A stretch of DNA of 64,000 nt, taken from contig JABLTG010000072.1 in the NCBI GenBank assembly GCA_016618085.1, positions 30,766 to 94,765 of the forward strand. The letters run 5' to 3'. The stretch is from Neovahlkampfia damariscottae. Its lineage: Eukaryota > Heterolobosea > Selenaionea > Neovahlkampfiida > Neovahlkampfiidae. The position numbers and the translations under genes were made by a program. Numbering within the stretch: position 1 is the first letter of the stretch; every line of letters begins with the position of its first letter. This document shows positions 29,401 through 38,850 of the stretch, one piece after another. The notes under the pieces were generated by a model that searched no databases, was not told the DNA's origin, and worked only from the letters and a program-made list of their open reading frames with translations.

Positions 29401-31836
29401 AGACCCTAAGTATGATGAGGTTCAGTCAATCTTCTACTCTTTCACCAATGAAATTCAACAAAAGAAATACTATTCTGGAGTGATTATGATTGGAACAACA
29501 AAAGATCCACTATTATCGAAATTATCATGTGAATTGGTGAAGAATGAAGAAGATCTATTGAAGTCATTTGTAAATCTGATTTCTGAAGTTGATCCTGATA
29601 TCGTATTGGGATATGAAATCCAAAAAGAGTCAATTGGATTTTTAATTGATAGAGCTTATGTTGCATGTAATTATATTCCTAAATCTAACTTTTAAAAGAT
29701 GGAATGAATTTTTTGGAAGATTTATCTCGAACACCATTATTATTTGGAAAGAAATTGACAAATGATGAATATGGAAAAAAGAAACAATCTGGAATTAATA
29801 TTAAAGGAAGAATTATCTTAAACACATGGAGGATAATGAAAAATGAATTGAAATTAAGAAATTACTCATTACAAAATTGTGTAATGAATATATTAGGAAT
29901 CAGGATTCCAGAATTTTCATATGATTCTTTGAACTCATTTTTTGAATCATCTTCAGCTGTTTTGAACCATACATTCTTCAAATATTTGACACAGAAAGCA
30001 AATTTGAATCTTGATTTATTATCACATTTGGATGTTATTCATAGAACAATTGAATTATCAAAAATTTATGGTATTGAATTTTTTGATGTGATTCAGAGAG
30101 GATCTCAATTTAAAGTCGAAGGAATGATGTTGAGGTTGTCATCACCTCGAAATTTCTTTGCTCTTTCACCTTCAAGAAATGATGTATTTTCTCAAAATGC
30201 AGCTGAATGTTTTGCTCTTGTAATGGAACCTGAAAGTAAATTATACACAAATCCTGTTTTAGTTTTGGATTTTCAGTCATTATATCCTTCAATGATGATC
30301 GCTTACAACTTATGTTTTTCAACATGTTTAGGTAAATTATCAAGATCCAAGAAACTGGGAACACTTTCAAATTTTGAACTACCCAATGGATTGTTAAATG
30401 AATTGAAGAATGAAATCACAATTTCACCAAATTCTGTAATGTTTGTTAATAAAGAAATACGTGAAGGAATTTTTCCAAGAATGCTTTCAGAGATATTAGA
30501 AACTAGAGTTATGGTTAAAAAAGCAATGAAAAAAACAAAAGATGAAACTTTGTACAAAGTTTTAGATACAAGACAACTCGCATTGAAAATGTTAGCAAAT
30601 GTGACCTATGGTTATATTGGAGCTAGTTTTTCAGGAAGAATGCCTTGTGTAGAAATTGCTGATTCTATTGTTCAATATGGAAGAGAAACACTAGAAAAAG
30701 CAATTAAACATGTAAATGAAACAAAAAAGTGGAATGCAAAAGTTGTCTATGGAGATACAGATTCAATGTTTGTTCATTTACCAGGTAGATCAAAAGAAGA
30801 AGCTTTTGAAATTGGACAAGAAATTGCTGATGAAATTACAAAACAAAATCCGACTCCAGTCGTTTTGAAATTTGAGAAAGTTTATCAACCTTGTTTTTTA
30901 GTCAGCAAAAAAAGATATGTTGGTTACTCTTTTGAATCAGTAAAACAAGAAATACCAAAATTTGATGCTAAAGGAATTGAGGCTATTAGAAGAGACAACT
31001 GTGTTGCTGTTTCTAAAATGATGGAAAAAACAATTAAGATGTTATTTGACACTATGGATGTATCAATAGTGAAGAGTTATTTGCAAAATCAAATAAAGAA
31101 AATTCTAACTGGAAATGTTGATATCAAAGATTTCATTTTTCAAAAAGCAGTGAAATTGGGATCTTATAGTGAAAATGGTACTTTACCTCCAGCAGCAATT
31201 GTTGCATTGAAAGAAATGAAATTGGATCCTCAAAATGAACCATTTTATAAAGAGAGAGTACCTTATTTAGTAGTCTATAAGAATCCAAATGCTAGATTGA
31301 TTGATATGGTTGTACATCCAAAGCATTTCATGAAAAGTCAATATTTGAAATTACATAGTATTTATTACATAAAGAAGCAAATACTACCCGTTCTTGATCG
31401 AGTATTTTCTTTAATTGGTGTCAATGTTCATTCTTGGTTTTCTGAATTGCCAAAAATCACCAAAAGTGGTTGGAGAAAAACGAAAACATCAACAAAATCA
31501 AGAAACTCACATTTTTTAACTCAAACATTAGAAGTGTTTTTTAAGAATAGAATATGCACAGTTTGTCAAGAAAAAATTTGTGAAACAAGAAAATTAATTT
31601 GTGAATTTTGTTTGTCCAAGTTGAATGTTTCCATGTATGTTGTGTATTCAAGAGAAAGGAATCTGAAAAATGAAAAGAAAATTGTGGATAATATTTGTAA
31701 ACAATGTATAGGAAACAATGTGGAATCAAAATTCGATTGTATTTCATTGGATTGTCATGTTAATTTTTTGAAGAATAGAATGAACAATTACCTTGATTCA
31801 CTTCAAGAAATTATGAAATCATTTGATGAAATTTGA
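26471..31836 (+). CDS. REV3: DNA polymerase zeta catalytic subunit REV3 with an internal BAH-like domain
   Basis: About ten exons; introns 29-36 nt. The N-terminal B-family domain reads NIVCMEYALNPKNGLYDDSI, HVHKFYPYFITPLPE, IYEAHVPYKLQFLIDNNLYG and IWEEEKERRRN. A BAH-like domain follows (about 28050-28400), then a low-complexity stretch with two PPT-x(2)-(E/H)LL-x-TL motifs. Then come the exonuclease-like and polymerase domains: TRENLRPDPKYDEVQSIFYS, motif A LDFQSLYPSMMIAYNLCF, motif B KMLANVTYGYIGASFSGR, motif C VVYGDTDSMFVHL. The C-terminus has CysA (CTVCQE...CEFC) and CysB (CKQC...CISLDC) for zinc and a 4Fe-4S cluster. REV3 extends past damaged primer termini. BAH in REV3 is not a known standard part. 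Confidence 0.93.
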
Positions 31837-31881
31837 AATGATGTAATAAAGAATTTGGACAACTTTATTTAAATACTTCAT

Positions 31882-34668
31882 TCAATTATTTTTAAGCATA
31901 AAGAAAAATTGTTTAACAATTTCAAATTCATCATTATTTTCATCTGAAAAAGATCCACTCACAAAAGTGACATCATGAAAATCAAATTTAATTGGAAGAA
32001 GTAAACTGAAATTTCTTGATTGATATTTTTCCATTCTCTCCTTTGTTCTTTTATCCATTTGTTTCATCGTTTTATAACTACAAAATGTACCTGTATTAAT
32101 GGATTGAATAAATGATGGTGAAACAAAAACACCTCGATTGTTAAATAAAATTTGACAACAATCAATATCAAAAGCATTCAGAAAATCGTTCATGGAGTAG
32201 GTTATTTTTGTGTAGATCAATTGAAATTTAATTTTCTTTGATCCAAATTTTGCAACAATAGTTCTGACTGAGTCACTATAGCCTTCTGTTTGTTGATGAG
32301 AAAGCACATCCAATTTAGAGAAAAATTCACTAAAAAGCCGATCAAATTTTATATTTGATGAAATATTGATGATATCATGAAAAAATAAATCAACATCTTG
32401 TAATGTTGAATCAAATTGTTCATTGATTATACAATTCAACAAAGATCCACCTGCTATTTTAAAATATTTCCAATCAATAAGATCTTTCCATTGTTTAAAA
32501 CAAAACATTGAATTCAAATTTTCAATGAATTTTGAATACGAAACTATTGTTTTGGATTCAATTTTCTTATCACTTGTTTTGTATAGTTTCTGTTCAAATT
32601 CATTTAATTCTCTTGGTTTCATTAAATATAAGTTATCAAATATATTGATTAATTCACGTGATACCACCTTAAATTCCAAAAAATATGGTAAACATCTTGA
32701 AAACATTTGAAATTGAGGAGTACAGTGAAATATTGACATATATTCAAAACAACGAAGAATATTGTTTTTTCTGATATACTCTTTTAATATTATTTGATCT
32801 GATTTCAACCATTCAAATCTATTTGAAATTAATCCACAACTAAAATATTTCAATATTTCCGGGCAAACATATTGAAATATCAATTGAAAAATTTCATCGG
32901 GAAAATATTCAATCATTGGAATAATCTTCCATTCATCAGATACTTTGGTTCTTTTTCTTTTGTAATTCAAAAAATTCTTGAAAGTATCCATTTTTTCATT
33001 GACAAAATAGAACTTAATTGACATTCCATTGTCAAGATATTTATAAATTTCTGAATATTCATCATCCCTATCATCATTTGATCCATATGATTCTTCAATA
33101 GAATGTATTAATTTTTCATATTTTTCGAAATATTTAATGAAGAATTTGAGATATGGATATTCAAAGTATTCAGAAGCATAATTGAATGATTCTTGATCTG
33201 CACCATAAAATTTCAAAAATAATAACATTGCATATTCTGGTTCTATCTTTTTGTTAGATATTTCCCATTTCAGATAGTTTGATGGTTCATCTAACAATAT
33301 TTTATTGTACTCTCCATCTTGAATGAAATATTTCTTTGAACTAGAAGGAATCAAAGAATAGAGTTTAAAAATATCATCAATTCTGATAAAATTCTTTAAA
33401 ACAGTCTGTTTATAATCCAAAAATGGTTGAAAAATGATTTGAAATTGTGGATCTTTGATTTCTTCAAAAGTTGTTAAATCAAATGCTGTCACATATTTCA
33501 AGGTGGTTTGAGAGCTGAAAAAGAAATAACATTTGTTGAAATCAATATAATGATCATTCATGTAATTGGTAAATTTAACAGAATCTTTGAAATTTGTTTT
33601 TTCATGAAGAATCCATTGATTATTATATTTAAACAAAATTGCTATTTCTTCACTTTGTTCAATTGGAAATGATGAAATTGTCTTTCCTTTGAATAAATCA
33701 CACATTTTATCATACATCATTGTGTCATTTAAGAATATAGGTGACATTCCTAATACATTATATTTGAAATCTAAAATCAAAGGAGAACATTCTTGACAAA
33801 TTGGTAATTTTTCATTGGAACTTTTTGATCTTTCTAAAATGTATCCATAAAAACGATTTGATTTTTTAATTCCAAAGTATTTTGTTAATTCTTTAATTTT
33901 GTGTTGTTTTAAAAAATTCAAAGTGGTCAAAGTATTTGGTTTGGTGGGTTTCTTTGAAAATTCATTTTGAATTTTGATGAATGAATCATTTAAATATTTG
34001 AAATTGGTTTCAAGTTTATTCAAATATACTACTATTTTTTTATAATAATCATCCCATTTTTCAAAATCTAAACTAAATATTTTGTGAAATAAATCATTAA
34101 CAATTTGATAGTTTATGATTTTTTCATTTTCAAAAATTTGAATTCCAAATGATATAAAACGAATTGAATTGATTAAATTCTTCAACGAAATTCTTTTGTT
34201 TTGTTCAAAAAATGATTTAGATTTGTTTAAACAATATTCTTTTTCTTCAATAATTTTTTGGTATAATAAACGATAATCTAATTCAAATTGTTTGATTTTT
34301 TCACCATAAATTACTTTTTCATCAGGTATATACAAAGTAATTAAGTAATTTGGATCATGATTTTTTAACTTTTGAACATAACTTTTTCTTGATTCTATTA
34401 AAAGAGTATAATTATCTTCAGAGATTTCTTTTTTGTAGTAGATTCTTTCTGTGTTTATAACAACAATAAAATCATAATCTGAATCTTTGTTATGATTTTC
34501 AAAAAGTCTTGAACCAATTGGAAATATTATTTCTATATCACCATCATAAAACTGATTATGGGACATTATTTGGAAAACTTTTTCTTCTTGACGTGATTTA
34601 AATATTCTTTTAGGTCCTGTATAGAAACCAAATCCTCCTCCGAAATTGAAATAATCTTCAGTAAACAT
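31882..34668 (-). CDS. Large nucleotidyltransferase / ligase-like / F-box-like protein
   Basis: Single exon, about 928 residues. Residues about 45-75 have a nucleotidyltransferase (NTase) motif (IFPIGSRLFENHNKDSDYDF). Around 290-390 a region resembles T4 RNA-ligase-1-type domains: ICQECSPLILDFKYNVLG, then IAILFKYNNQWILHEKTNF; the nucleotidyl-lysine (KxDG) is not evident. An F-box-like helix (MIEYFPDEIFQLIFQYVCPE) lies in the middle. The C-terminal region has a second NTase-like motif (FKIAGGSLLNCIINEQFDST, LQDVDLFFHD) and a conserved-looking FDIDCCQILFNNRGVFVSPS. Its role is not known; it may bind tRNA or nucleotides and couple to a cullin. It shares the build of the gene at 56330. CCAAT at 34679-34683 is close (11 nt). 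Confidence 0.7.
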   Translation of the reverse strand: MFTEDYFNFGGGFGFYTGPKRIFKSRQEEKVFQIMSHNQFYDGDIEIIFPIGSRLFENHNKDSDYDFIVVINTERIYYKKEISEDNYTLLIESRKSYVQKLKNHDPNYLITLYIPDEKVIYGEKIKQFELDYRLLYQKIIEEKEYCLNKSKSFFEQNKRISLKNLINSIRFISFGIQIFENEKIINYQIVNDLFHKIFSLDFEKWDDYYKKIVVYLNKLETNFKYLNDSFIKIQNEFSKKPTKPNTLTTLNFLKQHKIKELTKYFGIKKSNRFYGYILERSKSSNEKLPICQECSPLILDFKYNVLGMSPIFLNDTMMYDKMCDLFKGKTISSFPIEQSEEIAILFKYNNQWILHEKTNFKDSVKFTNYMNDHYIDFNKCYFFFSSQTTLKYVTAFDLTTFEEIKDPQFQIIFQPFLDYKQTVLKNFIRIDDIFKLYSLIPSSSKKYFIQDGEYNKILLDEPSNYLKWEISNKKIEPEYAMLLFLKFYGADQESFNYASEYFEYPYLKFFIKYFEKYEKLIHSIEESYGSNDDRDDEYSEIYKYLDNGMSIKFYFVNEKMDTFKNFLNYKRKRTKVSDEWKIIPMIEYFPDEIFQLIFQYVCPEILKYFSCGLISNRFEWLKSDQIILKEYIRKNNILRCFEYMSIFHCTPQFQMFSRCLPYFLEFKVVSRELINIFDNLYLMKPRELNEFEQKLYKTSDKKIESKTIVSYSKFIENLNSMFCFKQWKDLIDWKYFKIAGGSLLNCIINEQFDSTLQDVDLFFHDIINISSNIKFDRLFSEFFSKLDVLSHQQTEGYSDSVRTIVAKFGSKKIKFQLIYTKITYSMNDFLNAFDIDCCQILFNNRGVFVSPSFIQSINTGTFCSYKTMKQMDKRTKERMEKYQSRNFSLLLPIKFDFHDVTFVSGSFSDENNDEFEIVKQFFFMLKNN

Positions 34669-34718
34669 CTTCAATGGACCAATAGAATTTCTTTTTCTTT
34701 AGATCAAAAAAAACATCA

Positions 34719-35519
34719 ATGTTAAAAGTTGTGTCTTCAAAAAACTTTTCACTTCTCTTTCTATTTGTTGTTTCTCATTATATGTATAAAACAGTACAAT
34801 CAGCTTTCAATTTAAGCACTGTTCAAACAACGATTATGATGACAGTTTTCAATTTCTTTTTTTATTATTGGGTGATGGCAATTATTTTTGAAGTTATGGA
34901 CAGGAATTGTGGAAATCTGAAAAAGAAATACAAATACAAAGAAATAAGATCAAAATACACTTTCACTGAAATGGCAATTAAAGTCTTAACAAATCAAATA
35001 ATACAAGTATTGGTTGTTGTGTTTATTTTATCAAAATCATGTTCTGAAAATTTTGATTTTTCAGGATGGGGAACTTTAAAATCGAATGTTTTCTTTTTCT
35101 TTGTCATTGATTTGTTTTTTGGAGGTGGTCATTACATATTGCATTTTCCAAGTTTATACAAGCCAATACATTCATTGCATCATGCAACATACAGTTCACA
35201 AGGCGTTTCAGCACATTTTATGACTTTTGTTGATTTTATATTTGAAAGTATGACTGCAGCAATTTTAATGTCTATTTCTTTATTTTTTGGGTTTTCTCCA
35301 ATTGCACTAGTATCATGGTCAGCAGTGTCATCTTATCAAACAGTCGTTGATCATTCAGGTTGGAACTTACCACTAAATAAAGATCCACTACATCATTATC
35401 TCCATCACAATTATAGAAAAAAAATCGTAAATTTTGGTTTAGGTCCAATTGAACAAATTTTAGGGATTTGGTCGGAACCAGAAGGTATTGAAAAAGAAAA
35501 GTATATTTCAAATAAATAA
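34719..35519 (+). CDS. Fatty acid hydroxylase / sterol desaturase family membrane protein
   Basis: Single exon, 266 residues. It is hydrophobic with about four to six membrane segments. The tripartite His signature is clear: GHYILH, HSLHH and HHYLHH, which binds a di-iron centre. The family hydroxylates or desaturates sterols, sphingolipids and fatty acids in the ER. A distal half motif VSAHFMTFVDFIFE fits. Substrate type cannot be determined. The start MLKVVSSKNFSLLFLF at 34719 has CCAAT 35 nt upstream, in a 50-bp divergent spacer shared with the large minus-strand gene. Confidence 0.9.
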   Translation: MLKVVSSKNFSLLFLFVVSHYMYKTVQSAFNLSTVQTTIMMTVFNFFFYYWVMAIIFEVMDRNCGNLKKKYKYKEIRSKYTFTEMAIKVLTNQIIQVLVVVFILSKSCSENFDFSGWGTLKSNVFFFFVIDLFFGGGHYILHFPSLYKPIHSLHHATYSSQGVSAHFMTFVDFIFESMTAAILMSISLFFGFSPIALVSWSAVSSYQTVVDHSGWNLPLNKDPLHHYLHHNYRKKIVNFGLGPIEQILGIWSEPEGIEKEKYISNK

Positions 35520-35602
35520 TTCTTTGATATCTAACAATAAACCCTCAATTCTCTCTATTAGCATAGTTAATGCATGAAATGACCAACAAACAAGAAAAAC
35601 AT

Positions 35603-37474
35603 TTAATCAAAATTAATTGGTGAAGGAGAATAATAAACGTTTGATGGAACATATTTGGGTGAAACCGATTTTGTGATTTTCATTGGTGGGAAGGAATCAT
35701 CAACATTGGAAAGAATAGTCCCTTCTTGAAACAACAACTCTTCCCAATTCTTCAATATATTGAGTGAAATATCTTTTGCAACAGAGTCATATTCAAACTG
35801 AATACATTTTTCAAAAAATGAAACATGATTGTTTTCGCATACATTCAATTGAAATAGTTCGTTTGAATAATTTGGAAATAAATAAGATGAATATCTGATC
35901 ATAGGAATAGTTTTTGAACCACAAATACAGCACAGCAAAGTTGTATTTTTTGTCTTCCAATTTGGTGATTTTACAAATGGAACTGTAAAACACCCAGAAA
36001 TTAATGAATCAAACTTCCAAAATTCTCCAACATTTGTTGGAAATCGTGCAAGATTCTTGGTAATTTCATTAGATATTGGTTCTCCAAGTAGATCAATATT
36101 TTTTGTTGCTCTGTATAGTACAACAAATAAATTTGGTATTTTGTTAATGAGCATATCAACAAGTTGAAAATTACCTGAAGAAATATCCATGCAACTTCTA
36201 TATGATGAAATGGCCCCAACTAAATAACTTGTATCGAATTCACAATATTTAACAGAATAGATGAAATCATGATGATATTTGGATAATTCTTCATTTTCAA
36301 ATTCTCTAACTCGTAAACATATTGCAGGACAAACTAATGATTGAGAGTCATCACTAACAACATCAAAATTAGTCCCACGATATTTAAAGGTTTTTAAAAT
36401 TTCATTTTTATCACGAAAATTGATATCAGTGTTGTTTTCATGTTTAATGAATCTACATTCTTCGATCACAAAACTTTGAAGATCACTTAAGATTGCATAT
36501 TGCAAGAAATTGATAAAATCACAATCAAAAGCATGTAAAAATGAATAATGTTCTAAATGAAAACCCTTTCGATATCCAAAATCCAAGACACAATGATTGA
36601 AATCCAAGTATGAATTTTCAGTGCCAGATGAGGTACTATTGGTTGATATTGGGGAGTCTAGTTCAAATTTTATCATAGGAATATCATTATCATATGTATG
36701 GCTGTCAGGTACTATTTCTGTGAGGTATTCAAAATAATCCTGGTTTTGAAAAGGCCCATATTTGAAGATGGAAATGTGTAAATTGAAAAATGAGATATTT
36801 GAACAGTTTATATTCTCTGTCATTGAAAGTTTTACATTGTCTCCATTCCCAATGAATTCTAATGATTTGTGAATGAACCTTTCAGATAAACGATGTACAC
36901 CTGATTCAAGTAAAATAATATCATAATCAACTGAATCATCAAAGGCAAGATCGACTGAATTATAGTATCTGATGTATTTTGATGTGGAATATTTTTTTTT
37001 ATCTATCACAACAGCTCTGATAATTGCTTCAGGATTTCTTTGATAAAATTTTCCTTCTTTTGGCAATTTTGAAAGAAGAGGGTTTGTGTTATACTTTTTT
37101 TTTAATTTTCTATTTTCTTTTTTTCCTAAATAACGTCCAACAACATCAAATCTCCAAGAAAATTCATTCTCTAATTTTTTTCTTTTTTCAAAATGGATTG
37201 GAAACATTACTGTTGTCCAGGCTACACACACCCTCATTAAAGGATGTTGATTTTCCAAATAAGAACCGATTTCACTAATAATCTCCGGTGGAAAAATGAT
37301 GTTGGAAGTGATTTCTTTTTCTTTTTTTTCAAAGTAATCTTTTGTGCTTTCTGTAATGGTCTTTGTTTGAGTGAGGTGTTTTTCTGAGAATTTATATTCT
37401 AATTCCTGAATTTTTGGTTGTGTCAATTGGACTTCGACTTGTGCTGCACTTCTTTTCATTGACATCAATTTCAT
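35603..37474 (-). CDS. F-box and right-handed beta-helix protein
   Basis: Single exon, 623 residues. Residues about 60-110 resemble an F-box (FPPEIISEIGSYLENQHPLM, RVCVAWTTVMF). The middle half has the repeating pattern of parallel beta-helix proteins (pectate-lyase-like): IILLESGVHRLSERFIHKSL, EFIGNGDNVKLSM, NISFFNLHISIF, HCVLDFGYRKGFHLEHY. Together they resemble FBXO10/FBXO11-type proteins that select substrates for SCF ligases. The C-terminal part has several Cys pairs (LLCCICGSKTIPM) and is undefined. Several upstream in-frame Met codons occur; the CCAAT overlaps the first ATG, so the true start may be a few codons later. F-box identity is moderate, as sequence alone is weak. Confidence 0.7.
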   Translation of the reverse strand: MKLMSMKRSAAQVEVQLTQPKIQELEYKFSEKHLTQTKTITESTKDYFEKKEKEITSNIIFPPEIISEIGSYLENQHPLMRVCVAWTTVMFPIHFEKRKKLENEFSWRFDVVGRYLGKKENRKLKKKYNTNPLLSKLPKEGKFYQRNPEAIIRAVVIDKKKYSTSKYIRYYNSVDLAFDDSVDYDIILLESGVHRLSERFIHKSLEFIGNGDNVKLSMTENINCSNISFFNLHISIFKYGPFQNQDYFEYLTEIVPDSHTYDNDIPMIKFELDSPISTNSTSSGTENSYLDFNHCVLDFGYRKGFHLEHYSFLHAFDCDFINFLQYAILSDLQSFVIEECRFIKHENNTDINFRDKNEILKTFKYRGTNFDVVSDDSQSLVCPAICLRVREFENEELSKYHHDFIYSVKYCEFDTSYLVGAISSYRSCMDISSGNFQLVDMLINKIPNLFVVLYRATKNIDLLGEPISNEITKNLARFPTNVGEFWKFDSLISGCFTVPFVKSPNWKTKNTTLLCCICGSKTIPMIRYSSYLFPNYSNELFQLNVCENNHVSFFEKCIQFEYDSVAKDISLNILKNWEELLFQEGTILSNVDDSFPPMKITKSVSPKYVPSNVYYSPSPINFD

Positions 37475-37602
37475 TGGATACTTTCAAAATGAAGTTCAAT
37501 TATATCATGAGAATTTGAAACTTCAACAAACAAAAGTTCTGATTTTTGTAACCTTTTCTTTTATAATGTTGGTTTTTGTCATTGGCTCAATATTGTTGTC
37601 CA

Positions 37603-38421
37603 ATGAAACTGTTGTTCGTACTGTTAACAATATTGCTTTGGTCAAACCTCGCTCAATACGGAAGAGATAATTTACTGGAGAATTGTAAATACTCTGGTTC
37701 TCAAAATTTTGATTTTTTGCATTTTGCTCAAAGGTTTTTTTTTTTTTTTTTTAATTTTTCAAGTTGGCCAGCTTCGAATTGTTTATTGAACAATGGAACA
37801 TGTGAACATTCTCTAGTGAATGCATATTTCACTATACAAGGGTTATGGCCATCTCTTATTGAACCTACAAAAAAAAATAATTTTTATTTTCCTCAATGTT
37901 GCAGTAGTTCAAAGTTTGATGCACGAAAAATTTCTAGGATAAAAAACATACATTTCACATGGAATAATCTATCCTCAGAAACATCAGAATTGTATAAAAA
38001 TGAATGGATGAGAAGTGGTTCTTGCATTTCAAAAGAAATTAATTCAATGGGAAATCAAATGAAATATTTCAAAGAATCCTTAAAATTATACAAAAAAACA
38101 AATATAATAAGGACTTTATTGACTTCAGGAATATTTCCAAATTCAAAAGAACATGTCAACTCAACAAATTTTAAACAAATTTTGACAAAGGTTCGGAATT
38201 GATTTTTTTTAAATTTTTTGAAGAAATATCAATCAGTTCCTGATATTAGATGTAAATATAATGAAAATTTAAAGACATATTTATTAACGCAAGTTTGGTT
38301 TTGTTTAACAAAAGATTTGAAATTTATGAAAGAATGTCCTGTTTTAGAGAAGAACGATAAATGTCCAGAGAGTTTTATTTTTCCTGAGCCATTACATCTG
38401 GAAGGATTTGAATCATTTTAA
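37603..38421 (+). CDS. RNase T2-like secreted protein, both catalytic His replaced
   Basis: Three exons; a T-rich intron at about 37735-37762 and another at about 38190-38221. It starts with a signal peptide (MKLLFVLLTILLWSNLAQYG). RNase T2 layout is clear: FAQSWPASNC, CAS-1-like AYFTIQGLWPS, CCSSSKF, CAS-2-like YKNEWMRSGSC, QVWFCL, and paired Cys. In active enzymes CAS-1 is FTIHGLWP and CAS-2 is EWxKHGTC; here the first His is Gln and the second is Ser, so RNase activity should be lost while folding and disulfides stay. It may be an RNA binder or a non-catalytic decoy. The open frame is intact. It ends with a short C-terminal tail. Confidence 0.88.
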
Positions 38422-38850
38422 AAATAAACTTTTAGTCTAATGTGACTTATTTATTCAGTTTTGATTTCTTTTCTTTATTCCTACATCAATGTTTCGTAAA
38501 TATTTCATAAGATCGTGAACTAATATCTTGATATTTTCTGATGGATGCATCCACATTTTCCTGATCTAATTGTTTCAATACTTCATAACTAACTACCTTA
38601 ATGTTTTTATTTTCATTCTTTAATTGTTGTGATAATTTAATTAATTCCTTTTAAATGAGATGAAAAAAAAATTCGTACCACAAAAACTGAGAATTTGAAA
38701 CATCAGTATCCTTAATGAAGAAAATTTGAGGAACAATTTAACAAACATTTGATTCATGCTCGAAGCCGTTAAAAAATAGACTCGACCAATAAAATCAGTT
38801 AGAACCTTTTAACCAATCAATTCACTTGATTCTACTTGAAAACAAACAAT
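38422..38850. other. Intergenic stretch with a possible small minus-strand exon
   Basis: About 430 bp. A minus-strand frame at 38486-38647 reads ELIKLSQQLKNENKNIKVVS and ends DISSRSYEIFTKH plus TGA. A 31-bp intron-like segment (GTACGA...TAAAAG) and an ATG near 38757 precede it, but the frames do not join. The helical, charged sequence looks coding, so it is possibly a small gene with a missed exon. CCAAT boxes at 38784 and 38813-38817 belong to the dynamin gene. Confidence 0.4.
38813..38817 (+). promoter_or_regulatory. CCAAT box of the dynamin gene
   Basis: CCAAT 33 nt before the ATG at 38851; a second copy is about 30 nt further upstream. Confidence 0.5.
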
